A DNA stretch of 64,000 nucleotides. Source: Monarcha castaneiventris obscurior (lineage: Eukaryota; Chordata; Aves; Passeriformes; Monarchidae). The DNA is taken from assembly GCA_026261815.1 (NCBI GenBank), contig JAMPIT010000583.1, forward strand, positions 2,418,001-2,482,000, read 5' to 3'. Positions 1 through 12,978 of this stretch are shown one piece after another (positions within the stretch are counted from its first letter, which is position 1; each line of letters begins with the position of its first letter). The position numbers and the translations under genes were made by a program. The notes beneath the pieces were generated by a model. That model was not told the origin of the DNA. It saw only the letters and a list, made by a program, of their open reading frames with translations, and searched no databases.

Positions 1-1363
1 GTAGGAGACCTTTCCCACCTGTGCCTGCTTAACATCAAGAAATGTAATATTTTTGTAAAAGGTTTTGAGATTATATATACGTATGTAAATAATATATATA
101 TAAAAATATATAAATATATTTATAGATATATATCACTGCATAAACCATAGAGAAGTTTTCCTAGAGATGTGGAAGTTAAAGCAATTTCTTAATTCCCCTC
201 TCAGACATAATTTTTGGAAGTACCCTCTGTTTTGGCAGTTCTGATCTTGATTGGGGTGTCTGCTGGCAGTCCTTGAGCAGGTCACTCCAGGATTAGTGCT
301 GGGATTTACAGCAGTGCAAACAAACAGGGCCAGGGGCTGCTCTCCCTTCCCTCCCCATGCAAATAGAGATAAGGGCACAGGCACTCCTCATTCCACGGCA
401 CAACCCCGGTGAGTCTGTTCAAGGCAAAACTGCCTTCAGCTGCCACAAATCCAGTCTGAGTCTGGCTTTACGGGGCTTTTCACTGCTGCAGCTGTCAAAT
501 CAGTGACAGTTCAGTGTGGCTTGTGGATGTGCTCTCCCAGAAAAGCGTGAGCACGGCGGGGCCCATCTGGTCTGATCTCTGCTCCTCACACTGCTCGGAA
601 CTGACACTCTGGATGTGTTTCCTTCCAACACTTCAGGGGAGCGAGAACTCCGCAGTGGGTCTGAGAGGTTCAAGATAAGTTCATTAAGCCAATTTGTTAA
701 TCATCTCCATGAACTGTGCTCTCATTTCTTTCGAGGATTTGTGTAATAGATTTTATAAAACCTTAATGAAAATCTAATTACAGCCAAAAGTCTTGCAAAG
801 ATTTCATTTTTTTTTTTTTCCTTCCTTCTCCTCCTCCTATTTTTTCCTCCCTTTTAATTATGAATTGGAGGAATGGACAAAAAGGGACAGTAAAGGACGG
901 GACAGTAACAAAGAACACTGCAGATTAAGCTTCCAACTTTTAGCATTTTTCTTTCATATGCATGGGCATCCACAGCAGCAAAGTTGATAAAATTCATGCT
1001 GTTTCTCTGCACTGATACTGCACTGCAGGAATGGCTGTGATGGGAGATACTCACACAAGAGTATCTTGTGCACCAGACCCTCACAGCTCTTCTTCCAACA
1101 GGTCAATGTTCCACTCAATGAACTCAATGAATAAATAAAAATGTCACTTTTCAAAGATGCATTTCAAGGACGCCTCTCAACAGCTCGCTCTGGCCTCAAC
1201 AGCTGAGGATCAGTACCTTTCAAAACCCTCTTAGTCATTGCCGCTTTCCTCCAGCCCCAAACTCTGCACCAGGTTTTAGGGTGGATATCTAAGCATGAAA
1301 ACACAGCCTGGGGACCCCAAACTCACTGCTGTGGGATACACATCATATAAATAATCAAACTGG
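1..1363. other. Unique non-coding stretch
   Basis: I see no gene here. The stretch holds the AT-rich block near its start, a 13-base T run at 807-819 followed by a pyrimidine-rich tract, and a pair of overlapping inverted repeats at 1045-1070. Reading frames are short and overlap on both strands, which is typical of non-coding DNA. Confidence 0.55.
71..133. repeat. AT-rich simple sequence (TA/TAAATA)
   Basis: This stretch is almost entirely A and T, with runs of alternating TA and TATAAA-like words. It is low-complexity DNA. TATA-like words in it should not be read as a promoter, because no transcript or initiator context follows. Confidence 0.8.
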
Positions 1364-1460
1364 GCACCCTGGGACAGTGGAAGGTGTCCCTGCCCATGGC
1401 AGAGGCTGGAAACAAGAAGAGTTTAAGATCCCTCCCAACACAAACCATTCAGTGATTCTC
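1364..1460 (+). mobile_element. CR1 LINE 3' end fragment, plus strand
   Basis: The text reads as the last ~100 bases of an avian CR1 element: a CCTGGGACAGTGGAAGGTGT-like start, then TGTCCCTGCCCATGGCAG, then CCCTCCCAACACAAACCATT, then a decayed CAGTGATTCT tail. CR1 is the dominant bird LINE and most copies are truncated at the 5' end like this one. No coding part remains. The tail is degraded to about one repeat unit, which suggests an old insertion. Confidence 0.85.
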
Positions 1461-2964
1461 TTTGAACAGGTGATCCTAAATAATGAAAAGAGACAAAGCT
1501 GCTGATTTTACCTCAAGAAAAAAAGAATTAGCAACAAATTCAGTCTTTAAGACATTGATTTTGCAAAACACCAGCATTTTGCAAGTGATCAGCTCACATG
1601 ATTCACCAGTGCACATATGTATGCCAGGAGATACAATTACTTCAAATATTTGCAGATTTCATGTAAATATGGAGAGGAAATGGGTTCTATGTAACATAAT
1701 TCTATGTATCATCGTACCCACAAATAGAAGCACAAAGTAACTCTGTTCTAACTCTTTCCTCTTTCACTTCATACCTTTATTTCTAAACACGCAAACAGAG
1801 AGCCTTTAAGAGCACAGATTGGTTTTGGAGTTGTAGGGTGATTTTGTTCTTCCCCCCAGAAGAACATCTGTGTGATACAGGGTTTTTTCACTTGTTTTGT
1901 TTCCTTTGGAAGGTTTTCTCCCCACCTCCCTCAAAAAGGCAGGTTCTTCAGCAAGCTTTTATGATGAAGAAGCTCTTCAAAATATCCAAACATGCATTTA
2001 GAATACAAATAGAGCAACCTGATTATTGCTTATTATTAAATATAAGAAACTAGAGAGAAAACTGCCAGGCTTTACACCTCCCCTAAACAGTATGCAAGAT
2101 GTCAAAGACCCTGAGGGACCAAAATAATTAAATCAATTTGTCCTATGATTCAATAGAAACAAATGACAAATAGTCTCAGCTGAAAGAAACAAACAAATGC
2201 ACCGACAGGGAACCATATCCTCAGGTCTTTGTTCAGTCTTAATCTGGCAACTCCCACTGAGATCCACTGACTTTGCTAGGAGATGCGAGGGGTTTAAATT
2301 GAACAAGGCTGGGAGGATTTTCCCTGTGAATAGATTCCATGCGGGAGCATCTCAGAGACAGAGCTGGGTGTCAGGCTGGATAATGCAAGGAGTGCAAGCT
2401 AACAATGAAACCCTGTCACATAAAAAGTGATGCTATTTAGGTCACAGCACTGAGTATGTAAAATAAGCACGATTATCTGAGTCCCATTAGATCTCAGCTG
2501 GAGTGCCTGTGTATGGGAGCAGCAGGCCTGGGAGATGGACAGATCAGAGGGACCTCAGAGAAAAGCATCTCACATGATAAAAGCTTTGGAAAATAAAAAC
2601 TGTGCTCTGAGAAAACACCACATGTTAAGGAAACTTTACAAAGACTCTGGGAAAAAGTGAGGAAGTCGCTGCAACAAAGTTGTCAGGGTTCAACTTGATA
2701 AAAAATTATTTTCTAAACCATTTCCTGCATAAAAAGTCCCTCATGCCATGCAGGAAAATGTAAAACACTAATAATATTCATCTACTGCCCAAGCTATCGC
2801 ACTTCAGTTGTAAACTTGTGAATTAAGACCACTTGGTGTTAACCTCTCCTGTCCCATCCAATCCACCAATTCTACAGATGGAGAAACACAGCATTTTTCT
2901 GGAAGTAATGCTACAGACTACCAAGTGTAGTGGACTGGAGCCTCCTAACCTCACTCCACTTTAA
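1461..2964. other. Unique non-coding stretch
   Basis: I see no gene, known repeat or clear regulatory structure here. The DNA is AT-leaning with scattered short A and T runs. The longest open frames are under 90 codons and resemble no family. Confidence 0.5.
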
Positions 2965-3392
2965 AATCACAGAATCATTTAGGTTGGAAAAGACCAATCA
3001 AGACCATCAAGTTCAACCATTAACCCAGCATTGCCAAGGCCACCACTAAACCATGTCCCCAAGAGCCATATCCACATGGCTTTAATCCCTTCAGGAATGG
3101 GGAGTCCACCCCTGCCCTGGGCAGCTGTGCCAGGCTGGACAACCATTTCTGTGAAGTTTTTCCCTAAAATTTAACCTGAGCCTCCCCTGGCCCAGGCTGA
3201 GGCCGTTCCCTCTCCTCCTGTCCCTGTTCCCTGGGAGCAGAGCCCGACCCCCCCCGGCTGCCCCCTCCTGTCAGGGGCTTGTGCAGAGCCACAAGGTCCC
3301 CCCTGAGCCTCCTTTTCTCCAGGCTGAGCCCCTTTCCCAGCTCCCTCAGCCGCTCCTGGGGCTCCAGCCCCTTCCCTAGCTCCAGATTCCTT
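2965..3392 (-). mobile_element. CR1 LINE 3' fragment, minus strand
   Basis: The left edge reads AATCACAGAATCATTTAGG followed by TTGGAAAAGACC, which is the reverse complement of a CR1 3' tail and the conserved sequence before it. Further right come the CR1-typical CCTGGGCAGCTGTGCCAGG and TTTTCTCCAGGCTGAGCCCC segments, also in reverse complement. At about 430 bases this is the longest CR1 copy in the window. It covers the 3' untranslated region and the last part of the reverse-transcriptase reading frame. Two open frames of 82 codons on the minus strand are GC-rich by-products, not an intact polymerase. The top strand carries a run of C (about 3249-3256), so the bottom strand is G-rich. Confidence 0.9.
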
Positions 3393-6300
3393 CTCTCTGT
3401 TATGCTTCTCATTAAGCATAAGTTTTAAAGATTGACAAAACCTGAGAAGTTTAAAATTCCTTTCAGCTCATTTTTGAATCTCCAGAATGAACAGACCCGT
3501 TATGGCAGGGCAATATTTGAGTGCTGGAAGAACAGAGCTTTACATTTACCCTTAACAATTTTGGTGTATTTAACCCCTTAAAGCAGTGACTCAGGGCCAC
3601 CCTAAATCCTCCCTCAGAGCCCTGCCAGCTCCAAGCTGCAGCCCTGCTAATTAAACACAGAAAAACAGGAGGGAGGGCCTCAAGGCAGACTAATGAGATC
3701 GGGAGCAGCATCCCACTGGCATGTCAATACTTTCCCTGGACTTTACCAAATATCTCTGCAGAGCTTTACTTCACTGTAAAGCAGAGAGGCTTCTTCCCAA
3801 GGAATAAAATAATGTGCGAAAAGGAACTTTCTAATGAGGTGGGAGGATGCAAACAGGACACTGAATCCAGACAAAAATCAGACTGCTCTAAGGCACATAT
3901 TTTAAGAATCAGGGCAAGTAACCAGTGCAGCAAACTACCAAGAGCAGTGACTAGAAGACTTCAAGACATGATTTCCTTCTTTTTTCCCCTCAGGTAGAGT
4001 TGCAGACTCACATACAAATGTCCAGTGGGCTCAACACAGCGATAACTTACAGATGAAGTCATACAAGAGGAGATAATAAATTTTCTACATCCTTCTGGCC
4101 TCAATACTCACTAACCTAAATTAAAAATGTATTTGATGCTGTGCTGCAGGTCTGGAAAATACAGAGTCTTTGTTACACTGACTGCGAGCACAGGGAAGTG
4201 ACACACTGCTTTTTAAGTGCCCTTTCAACTGAACACCGGAATACAACTTGGTGTGGGAGGCAAATTGAGAACACTGCAATATGCATGATAGGAATAAACA
4301 GCAGCTGTCTGCACACACACAAAAGCCCACCACCAAATTACAGCACAGGCTGCCCCCTCTCCCTGCTGTGATTTGCTTCCTGTGCGTGGCAGCATGAAAT
4401 GAGGAGGTACTGGAGGACACAGGGTTGGCAGAGCACAAGCAAAACACTTATTTCCCTTGGTATGGATGAGAAATTGCATTATTTATACAGCAGCGATGAC
4501 ACAGAAGGCATTGTCATAATAAGGGGCTATTTTAGGATATGTGCAACCCCATCGAAACTTCTCTGTGGCCAGACTTCGCTGCTTTACTGGAACTTGAGGG
4601 GCTGCAGTTGGCTACACCTTTTCTCAGCTCTTCAGAAAGCATTCTCTGTTTGTTTTGTGTAGACTTCAGTTGCCGCCCGCCAGCAGGACATTAATTAGCA
4701 GCGCTAAATCTCTCTGCTTGTCAGGCAGCTGCTCACTCACCCAGCCAAGCACTCCAAAGGCAGAGGGGCTGAACACCTCTAAGAAGGCTCTGCTCTCCTG
4801 CCTGGGTTGCACCAGGGCTGCTCCAGCCAAAAAGTCCTGAGCCCCAAAGCCCAGCCCTCTCTGTGTTACATAAGGCTGGGAAATGCAGCTCTTCCCAGTT
4901 CCTGACTTGCCTCAAGCAGACGGCTGTGCTATGAAAAGAGCAGAACAAACGGGTTTGTTTTCTTAGCAGAGTTTTCTTTAACCCACATTCATGAGCACAA
5001 AAGTCAGGAAAGGGCATCCAGCACTCCCAAAGGCCGGATCACTGCTCCCCCAGTGATCAGTCGTGGTGCTCCTCACTGCTATTTGTAGGTTCAACATTCA
5101 GAAGCAGAATACTCTTACTCTGACTTGTCTCTTTGGAGCAGTTTTGGGACGTGGTCCAAGGATTCTTGTGGCGATATTCTGTATTCACAAAGGTACAGCT
5201 CAGAGGATCTGCACCTCGATTTATACCTATGATGTGACAGGCTCAAAAACCCACAGCTCATGTCCCCAGGTGACTGAGGGACAGAATAAGAAGTCCCAGT
5301 TTTAAACCTGAAAAATACACTTACAAGGGAAATCAGTGTTTAAGACTTTCCCATAATCCTGTTCATAGAGTGTTCCAAGATTGGAATTAACTCCATTTTA
5401 AACTAAAGCTGACCCAGGCCTCCTAGCTGCGATCAGTCCTGGAGAACATGTGAAACTGAAACTATTTTCTCCTTTTCAGTAAAGACCTTCGCTAAAACAC
5501 AGGTGTGCCACATTTCCTGGGGATGCAAATCAGCAATTTCACAGCTCCTTTAAAATTTCAAGTTCAAAACCAAAGGCTTGCATCCAAGGAAATATAGATT
5601 TCATTATTTTATTTTTACCACCAAATCAAAACTTTACAGATTATTATCCATAAACATCTTTGCTGTAATAAGCAGGAGTATAGCTAAATCAAATCTTCTG
5701 ATAAATCATGCAAGATCAAAAGAAAAATATCAATTATTAAGATTCTCAGATGCATCTTAGTTTTATGCTGTCTTTTGCAGCAGCACACAATTTTAAGAAA
5801 CGTCTCACCTGCGTGCATTCATGTGTCATGGATATTTTGCTTACACATTTTTCAGTCTGCTGCAAATTAGCAAAATATTCCTACACAGAGGACCCATACA
5901 GATCCAAACCAGACAGAAATCTCAGTTAAAATGTGGGGAAAGTTTGACTTGCATTTTATCCAGTCAAAAAATATTAACATCTAAGAGTAAGAATGAGAAT
6001 TATGTGCACTTATACAAAAGTTTCCCTGTGATTTCAGTAATTCAGCACTAGAAAGGCAAAAGGCCAAGTAATCGACACTTCTGCTGCCTGCCACTATTCC
6101 CAGAAGCAGCATCACACCATGTTACCAGTTGCTACTTGATTAAGTTATTTTAGAGATCACCTGCTGGTACAGTATCTGCCCATTATTCACAAGATATTTC
6201 AGGTAACATATGATGAATATTGCAGTAGCTTTTCTTTGTACATCAGAAGTTTCTTGGAAAGTTCTCTTGAAAAATTTTATATATTTGGTAGTGTACTGTG

Positions 6301-7474
6301 TCTGTGCTAAGTGCACCTTAAGAAAAAGCTTAGAAATAAACTTACCTTAAAAAAAAATCCCGAGTAAAAACAAATCAATAAACAAAAACAAAACAAACAA
6401 ACAAACAAAGATAAAAAACCCAAACCAACAAAAAAAAAACCCACACCAAGGAAGCCAAACCCAAACCAATCACAGAGTTAATCCCAAAAAATCTTTTCAA
6501 AATTGTTTTCAATAATAAGGAAACTGTTTGTTGTACTTGAGGAGCCCTAATCTCTGTAGGTCAGAGGGGATGTTTTAACAGTTTGAAATGAGCTTCTCAA
6601 ACGTGAGGAACTGGAAAACCATTGGCTGCAGGTAGGGGAAAACACAGAAAGGAGCAATCCAGCAGAAAAAGGCCTATCCCAAGCTAGAAAAAAACTGTGT
6701 AATTTTGGGATTTTTCTGTTATCAGTATTGTATTAACTCAATGAATGTGTGTTGCAACAGCAGAAAACGAGATGGGCCACAATGGTGAAAGGCAACTACG
6801 TTTGGACATACCCCTGGTGCCAATTTTAAAGCCTAATTTTGAGGTTGCACTGAGTGGCAGCCTCACAGATCCAGGTTCTGCACATGCTGGCTGCTCTCTG
6901 GAACCACTCAGGAGGTGAGGAACCCCTGCACAGGAAGAATCAGTCAGACACAGCAGTTCACAGTATTATTACATTTTCAATTTCTGCCGAAGTGCAAGTT
7001 CATGATCCCATACTCTTTGGATTTCAAAAAGCCATTGCATTAAATCAAACCCCGAGAAGGCAGATTAAATATAAATAACAAAGTATTTTAACAGAGCTCT
7101 GAAGGAGGCCAGAAGGGTCTTGAAATGTGTTGTTTTCAGTTGTTCCACCTGTCACTCAAAGCCCTGAGGAGAAAAGCAAAGTTCACATGAGGATGGTGCT
7201 GCAGGTACAGAGACATCAGCACAGCAACTGCTCAGTTCTGCTTACAAAACCTGGCAGGAGGGAAGACAGAAGCACCTTTTAACTGTGAAATGCCACAGAA
7301 AGATGGAAACCACTTCCACAAATCCCTGTCTCTGGTTAGCAGCAGCCCTGGTGACTCTCACATCACAGTTCTTGGTGGATTCACTCTGTACTTGATGGAT
7401 TTAGCGAATTTTTGGTGCAGTAAGATCTTCTTATCCCCATAAAAAAATTAGGACCTAGTTTTATTTCATTTATC
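3393..7474. other. Unique non-coding stretch with A/C-rich block
   Basis: No gene is recognisable. The stretch includes a TAATTAGC-containing block near 4690, a perfect 8-bp inverted repeat at 5037-5058 (GATCACTG with CAGTGATC around CTCCCC), and an A/C-rich simple block at about 6350-6465. Open frames up to 108 codons occur on both strands in the same place, which argues against coding use. Confidence 0.5.
6350..6465. repeat. A-rich (AAAC)n-like low-complexity block
   Basis: The sequence is built from A runs broken by C, including several CAAA/ACAAAC units in a row near 6385-6410, then CCCAAACC-type words. It looks like a degenerate simple repeat. A similar block at 11250-11355 shares the word AGCCAAACCCAAA. 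Confidence 0.7.
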
Positions 7475-7497
7475 TTTTTTTTTTTTTTTTTTTTTTT
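7475..7497. repeat. Poly-T run (23 bases)
   Basis: An uninterrupted run of 23 T. On the minus strand this is a poly-A run, but the sequence beside it shows no processed-gene copy that I recognise. Confidence 0.9.
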
Positions 7498-10400
7498 AAT
7501 TTTCAGGTAGCTGTTGCAGTTTGCCAGCAGATAATTTTCTGTGTTGCCCAACAGATCAGAACTTGGGGCACTGCACAGTCCCTGCAGCAAAGGCTGCTCT
7601 GCTTTAACAGGTGGGACCTGCTGCTCCAGCCGGGAATGACCAGAACAAAGGGACAAACCTGCCCAGGGTCTCTGAGCTGCTTTGACCCCGCTGGAGAACA
7701 GCCAAGGAGCATCTCTGCAGACTCCCTGGGGTGCTCTGAAGCACATCTACCCTTTCAGACCTATCCTCGTCATTGGTGAGCCGCCACCCCTCCTGGGAAT
7801 CTCTTCTGAGCAGGAAGGACCCTGCTCACACCCTCACTGCATCCATGTGGGATCTCCTGTGAGCTCTGCAGCAGCAGCTGCATTTTCTCACTGAAACCCT
7901 GATGAGAACTGCATCTGAACTTGTAATCCATAAAGATAAGGTAGATGGGAAAAGTAAAGAAAGGGAAAAAATTGGCAGAACAGAGATTACAAAAAACAGG
8001 AGGTGCTCAGCACATTCTAGTACATTCTATGCATGCCATATGCAACCTAAAAGCTCTGTGGGGCTCCAAATTATGCTCACTAGGGTTGATCCCTGAGCAA
8101 TCCTGTGACTGAGCACATATTAAAGAAACATAAACACAAAATAATTCTTGACAGAATTTTTCTGAGAGAGATTTCAGGAGATTGTGGGTTTGGGGGATAA
8201 TGTTTGTGGGTTTAATTTTCAGCAGTTCCATTGCCAGGAAGTCTTACACAACAGACAGTGTGCAATGTGTTATATTCTATAACGAACATTTCCAAATATT
8301 TTTATTTTTGGAGCAGACACTACCACCTTTGCTAAAGGAAGCAGCAGAAATGGGAGATACTGGAATGCTGTACCTATGCAGTCAGAAGATCTTTCAGGAC
8401 CAGATTTGAAAGGAATTGAGGAAAGTTAACCAGAGTCTCAGCAGATGCTAAGAAGGAGAATTCTGCATGGGTGGGAGAACACACAGGAACAGGAATCCAA
8501 TACACCTCAGTGCTAACACCTCCTTCCTGGGAGCTTTGGACTAGCCAACCCACAGCAGTGCAGCAGATAAAAAGTTGCAGAAAAAGCAGATAAAGCTTAA
8601 AACTGCATGAAGGGATTCTGGTGGACAAGAAGCATCTACACATCTTGGAATCATGATCAACCTGCTCAAGATGTTTCCTGTAGTGACTGTTGCAAACAGT
8701 GGGAAAATGTACAAATATACAAAAGAACTGCTAATTCCTCCTTTTGCCTCACCTCTCATGGCTGGGTAGGCAGCCACACACACAAACCACAGCCCTGACA
8801 CTCTGCACTGCTTCCTCCCTCACTGCCATGGATTTCCTTGGATCTCAATCCAGCTGCTGCTCTTTCCCTTTCCCATCCCCACTCCCTGCAACCCTCAGCC
8901 CTCTCAGATTTGTCCCTGTCACCTCCAAGGTCCCCTGGCCTGAAGGGTCAGTGCTGCACTCACCCCCTGCCTCTGCTGCAGCCTCTTGCCTGGGTGCTGA
9001 TTCCCTGCAGGGACAACTGACGCCCTTAGAAACCTGGATCTCAAAAGGCAAAAGGAAAACCGAACCCACTCCGTTCCTAAACAAGTTCCTGCTGGGTGGG
9101 GTCTGGCAGGAGAGCTGCTGTTCCTACAGCACATTTCCGAGCAAATGCAGCCTCAAGCAAGGGTCATTCCCCACTCCCAGGACACGTTTCCCTGGTGAGG
9201 TGCAGGAGGAGCAGTGCTGGCACCACAGCACTGCTAACAGGGTGTAGGATATTAAGCAGGAAAAGCTGAGAAATTTATGAGGTTTAAACCTGAGAAGGGT
9301 TGAAGTGCTACTGGTTGGTTCTGGGCGCTTGGTAGGCATGACAACTTCTTTTGTGATTAATTCTAACAATAACTTAGTTTTAGGATCCTCTGACATAAAA
9401 GTCTTGGCTGCTACAATATTAAATAGGCGATAAATCCAGGGAAATGTATTTGTTACTAAATCTTTTCTTTTTTTTTTTAAATCATCTTTATAATACTGCC
9501 AGATGAAGATCTCAATTTGGAAAGCACTGACGCATCTGGAAATTTTATCATTTTTGTCAGGACACAGCAAAAAATATTTATGGTTCCTGGAACCATAATT
9601 TGATAACCATGTACTATATTTTCAGACTGAAATTCTCCAGGTAGAGCACATTAAGGCTGAAATTTTACAGCTGCTTCACAATGTGAGCAAAATTTCAAAA
9701 GGGAATTAGCTGCAGCCGTCACAACTCAGGACCCTGCTCGTCAAGGACAACTCTTGTGTGCTTGTGCCCAGTGCTCTCAGATATTGTAATTGAACAATTC
9801 AAAGCTGACCACACAGCTTCGTACCTCCCCAGAGACTCACCAGCCACAGAGAAACTGCAGCTACAATGAATTCAAGGCAAATCCTATCACAGGCAGCAGT
9901 GAGAAGGAACTTCAGTCACAAAATAGACAAGAGGTCCCTCTAGGTACGGCTTTACCTGTTCTCACCTTTCTACCAGAGATTTTTCCTAGGTACGTCATCT
10001 TTAGGACCCCCAAGCACAGCTGTGCCTTCCCTCCCTTGGCATGCCGACTTCTGGAAATCTATTTTCAGATTTAAAAATGGGGCAGAACACCCCACACTGA
10101 GCACAAGAGAGAAGCAAAGGTTACCCCCTGGAGGCACTGTGCACAAAGAGCAAACAGACACACGTCTGCATCACTGGAGGCACAACTAAAACACGTGGGT
10201 TTAAAGTAGAGTCTGGAGGCACAACCAGCTTGGAGCAAAATACCTGAGAGCTTTGACATTCTCAAGCTGAAGAGAGTGGGCATTCCTAATTGTGGGTGCC
10301 CCTGTACCTCTGCTCTCTAAATCTAGCATCCAACTTGATGAAATCCCATGGAAATTGGGGAAGGGATGGTCCCTGATTCCCACCCTGCAACAAGAAGTGA

Positions 10401-12978
10401 TTGGCAGAGGTGATAATGGGGTGTAGATGTTTTAGAGCACATCAGTGAGGCTTCCCAGAGGATGTTGCAGACCAAGGTGACAGGCCAGCACTTTGTCCAG
10501 CAGTTTAAGACTTTATGGAATCACAATGCCAGCACCTCCCTTCTCAGTGCCTTCCCATCTGCTGGACAACACTAAAAATATCTAAAAACCCTACATACCT
10601 TAACAGAAGAGATGTTACAACAAACCCTCAATCCTGCAGCATTTTAGATGGTAATGATACACATCTATCTGAATTGCTATTTGCTGCTCCACAGAGATAA
10701 TAGGCCAGAGAGAGAATTGGATAAAAAAGAGAAATACATGTATAATTAATAGCTCAAAGCAATTTCTTGTTCAGAGATGGCGAGTGCAGAGGAAGGTTTA
10801 TTAGGAGAAATTACTGAGGCAGAAACACCATGATGATTGAGGAAATTTTTGGTTTGCATCTCCTCCTTTAGAGATAACAAGAAATGAAGTAGGTAAGGAA
10901 AGGTTTCTTACACACATTTTCTTATTCTCTCATCTATATCTCTTATGTAAAAATAAACAGAGCTATTCAAACTCAGCATTTGCATTTCTTAATGCATCAA
11001 GAGATCAGTTGGCTTATTATGACAAAGCAGTTAACCAGATTTTAAGGAAAATTAAGTTTCTTTGTTTAGACTGCAATAAGAGGTAGCTATAGTGGCATCA
11101 GCTGCCACTACACAACAACACACAAGGATAATAAATTCCTTTTTTCCTCAAAGATTAAATCCTTTTCTGAGATAGTAAGCAGTAAGAAGAACTGTTAAGC
11201 TGTTTAATTTAAAGGATTGGAAAGGAAAAGAAGGTCACTATTCCTTTGATTAAAAAAAAAAGAAGCATAAAAACAAACAAAAAAGCAACACCTCAACAAT
11301 CTAACCAACCAAATAAAAAAAGCCAAACCCAAAACTAAAAAGCCAAACAACAGTAAGGGGTTTGTGCTAATTATCCTATGATAATCAAAGTGTTGTAAGC
11401 TGACCCAAAATCTGCAGGAGCAAGGCTCTCCACCTTGTTTTGAATAGTCTTAAGAGCTCTCAGATCTAAAGAATCTATTTTATTTCATTTTATTAATATA
11501 ACTCAGCTCTTTAAATGTTTTTAACAAGATGAGAATTCACCAAAACACCTTCATTTAGTCACAAATTAATTTTAATCTCTTCCAACCTCCACAAGCAAGT
11601 TTGTAACCGTCATTTACTGCTTTAGAATTCATTCATTTTGTCACTAACGTGCAGGCAATAAATAATATTGAACTTCCAGTACATCTTCCTAATAGAGCTG
11701 AAAAGCAAAAGCCAAAGTCCTCTTGCTGTAAAAGGAAAAGGGAAACAATAGTTTGTCCATAAATAAATGGCCCCACCCAACTCAGGGGCCAACAGCCCTG
11801 GAGCATTTTGGTTTTTACACTCAGTGTGTTATATTCACAGTGCTAAACTGTCTCACAGCTCTGCACTGGTTTCTGGTCAAGCACAGGTGTGTGGGTTAGA
11901 ACAACTTCAGAGATGTAAAGAAAAACCTTCTCCAAGGGGATCCCAGGGATGTCCAACACCATGAGCCAGGACCATCCCTTGGGGACTGAAGGCAGATGGC
12001 TCAGACCTCTTGAGCTGGTTGAGAGTGGAACAGTTTTGGCCCTTGAACTGGGAATTGAGGTAATCCCTCCATGGACAATCCCAGCAGGGCTTTCTCCAGC
12101 AGCCCTGAATTCCAGGACAGTTCCCACCGCCTGCCACCCTGACCCAGAACCACAGCTCCTTGCAGCTACGAAACTGAGAGTTGAATATCCACGTGTTCAT
12201 TATTTCTGGCTAGTCCCTACGTCATGTCTGGCCAACAGAACCCTGAATGATGGTGCTACAGGGGGAAGATGTTCCTTTCCTGATGAAGCAAATGGCAAAC
12301 TGGTAAAATCCTGTGACACCAGAGCAGTCCGAGCCAGCACCGCTCACCTGCCAAGCACAAACCCCAGCTCCTGAACTTCAGACCTGCTGCTTGAGGCACA
12401 GAGACATTTCAGTGAGTAGGAGGAGGATGACTGATGTAAGCACATCCCTCTGTGGCCGCAGGAGTTCACTGGCTTGTGGTTTATTGCTGGGTGCTTGGGC
12501 TGGTTGAAAGAATAACTTTGTTAAAAGAACCTCTTTGAAAACAGGTTAGATCCACTGCCCCCCTGCAGTGTTTGGAGCAGAGCAGGACTCTGTTTGCAGA
12601 CAGGTAACAGTGATGTCAGGTCGTCACAGAACCTGACACCAAGGGGTGGTCCAAGCACGAGAACAGAACTAGCCCTGCAGAGGCACAGACAGTCGGGGGG
12701 TCAGGAACAACTCATAACACAGCACAAGGGTGGCCGTGGATTCCTTGAGAGGGTACACATTTCTGTCAGTAAATAAAATGTACAGAAATGCTTCTCTGTC
12801 CAAGCATTCAGTGTGTAAAATCCTAGTTATTCACTGAACAGTAGATTTTGACCTTATATGCAGAATAAATTGCGTTCATCCATTTTTAATGCAGAACAGT
12901 CCTTGCACTCTTTGTGTGTCCCACAGAGTGCTGGGGGCACTCTGCTCTAGTCCTGGTAAAGGTCAATTAGTTAAAATT
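7498..12978. other. Unique non-coding stretch with one protein-like frame
   Basis: No gene can be supported. The segment at 8740-9240 is GC- and pyrimidine-richer. The minus strand at 9290-9535 has an open frame with a protein-like composition, treated as a finding rather than a gene. A perfect inverted repeat with 10-bp arms lies at 9578-9598. An A/C-rich simple block lies at 11250-11355. The rest is unique AT-leaning DNA. Confidence 0.5.
11250..11355. repeat. A-rich low-complexity block
   Basis: Runs of A are interrupted by C and G in words such as AAAACAAACAAAAAAG and AGCCAAACCCAAAACT. It resembles the block near 6.4 kb. I read it as a degenerate simple repeat and see no element body attached to it. 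Confidence 0.65.

Noticed and set aside
3164..3419. Two 82-codon minus-strand frames near 3.3 kb
   Set aside because: They lie in a CR1 fragment and are GC-rich by-products, not an intact reverse transcriptase.
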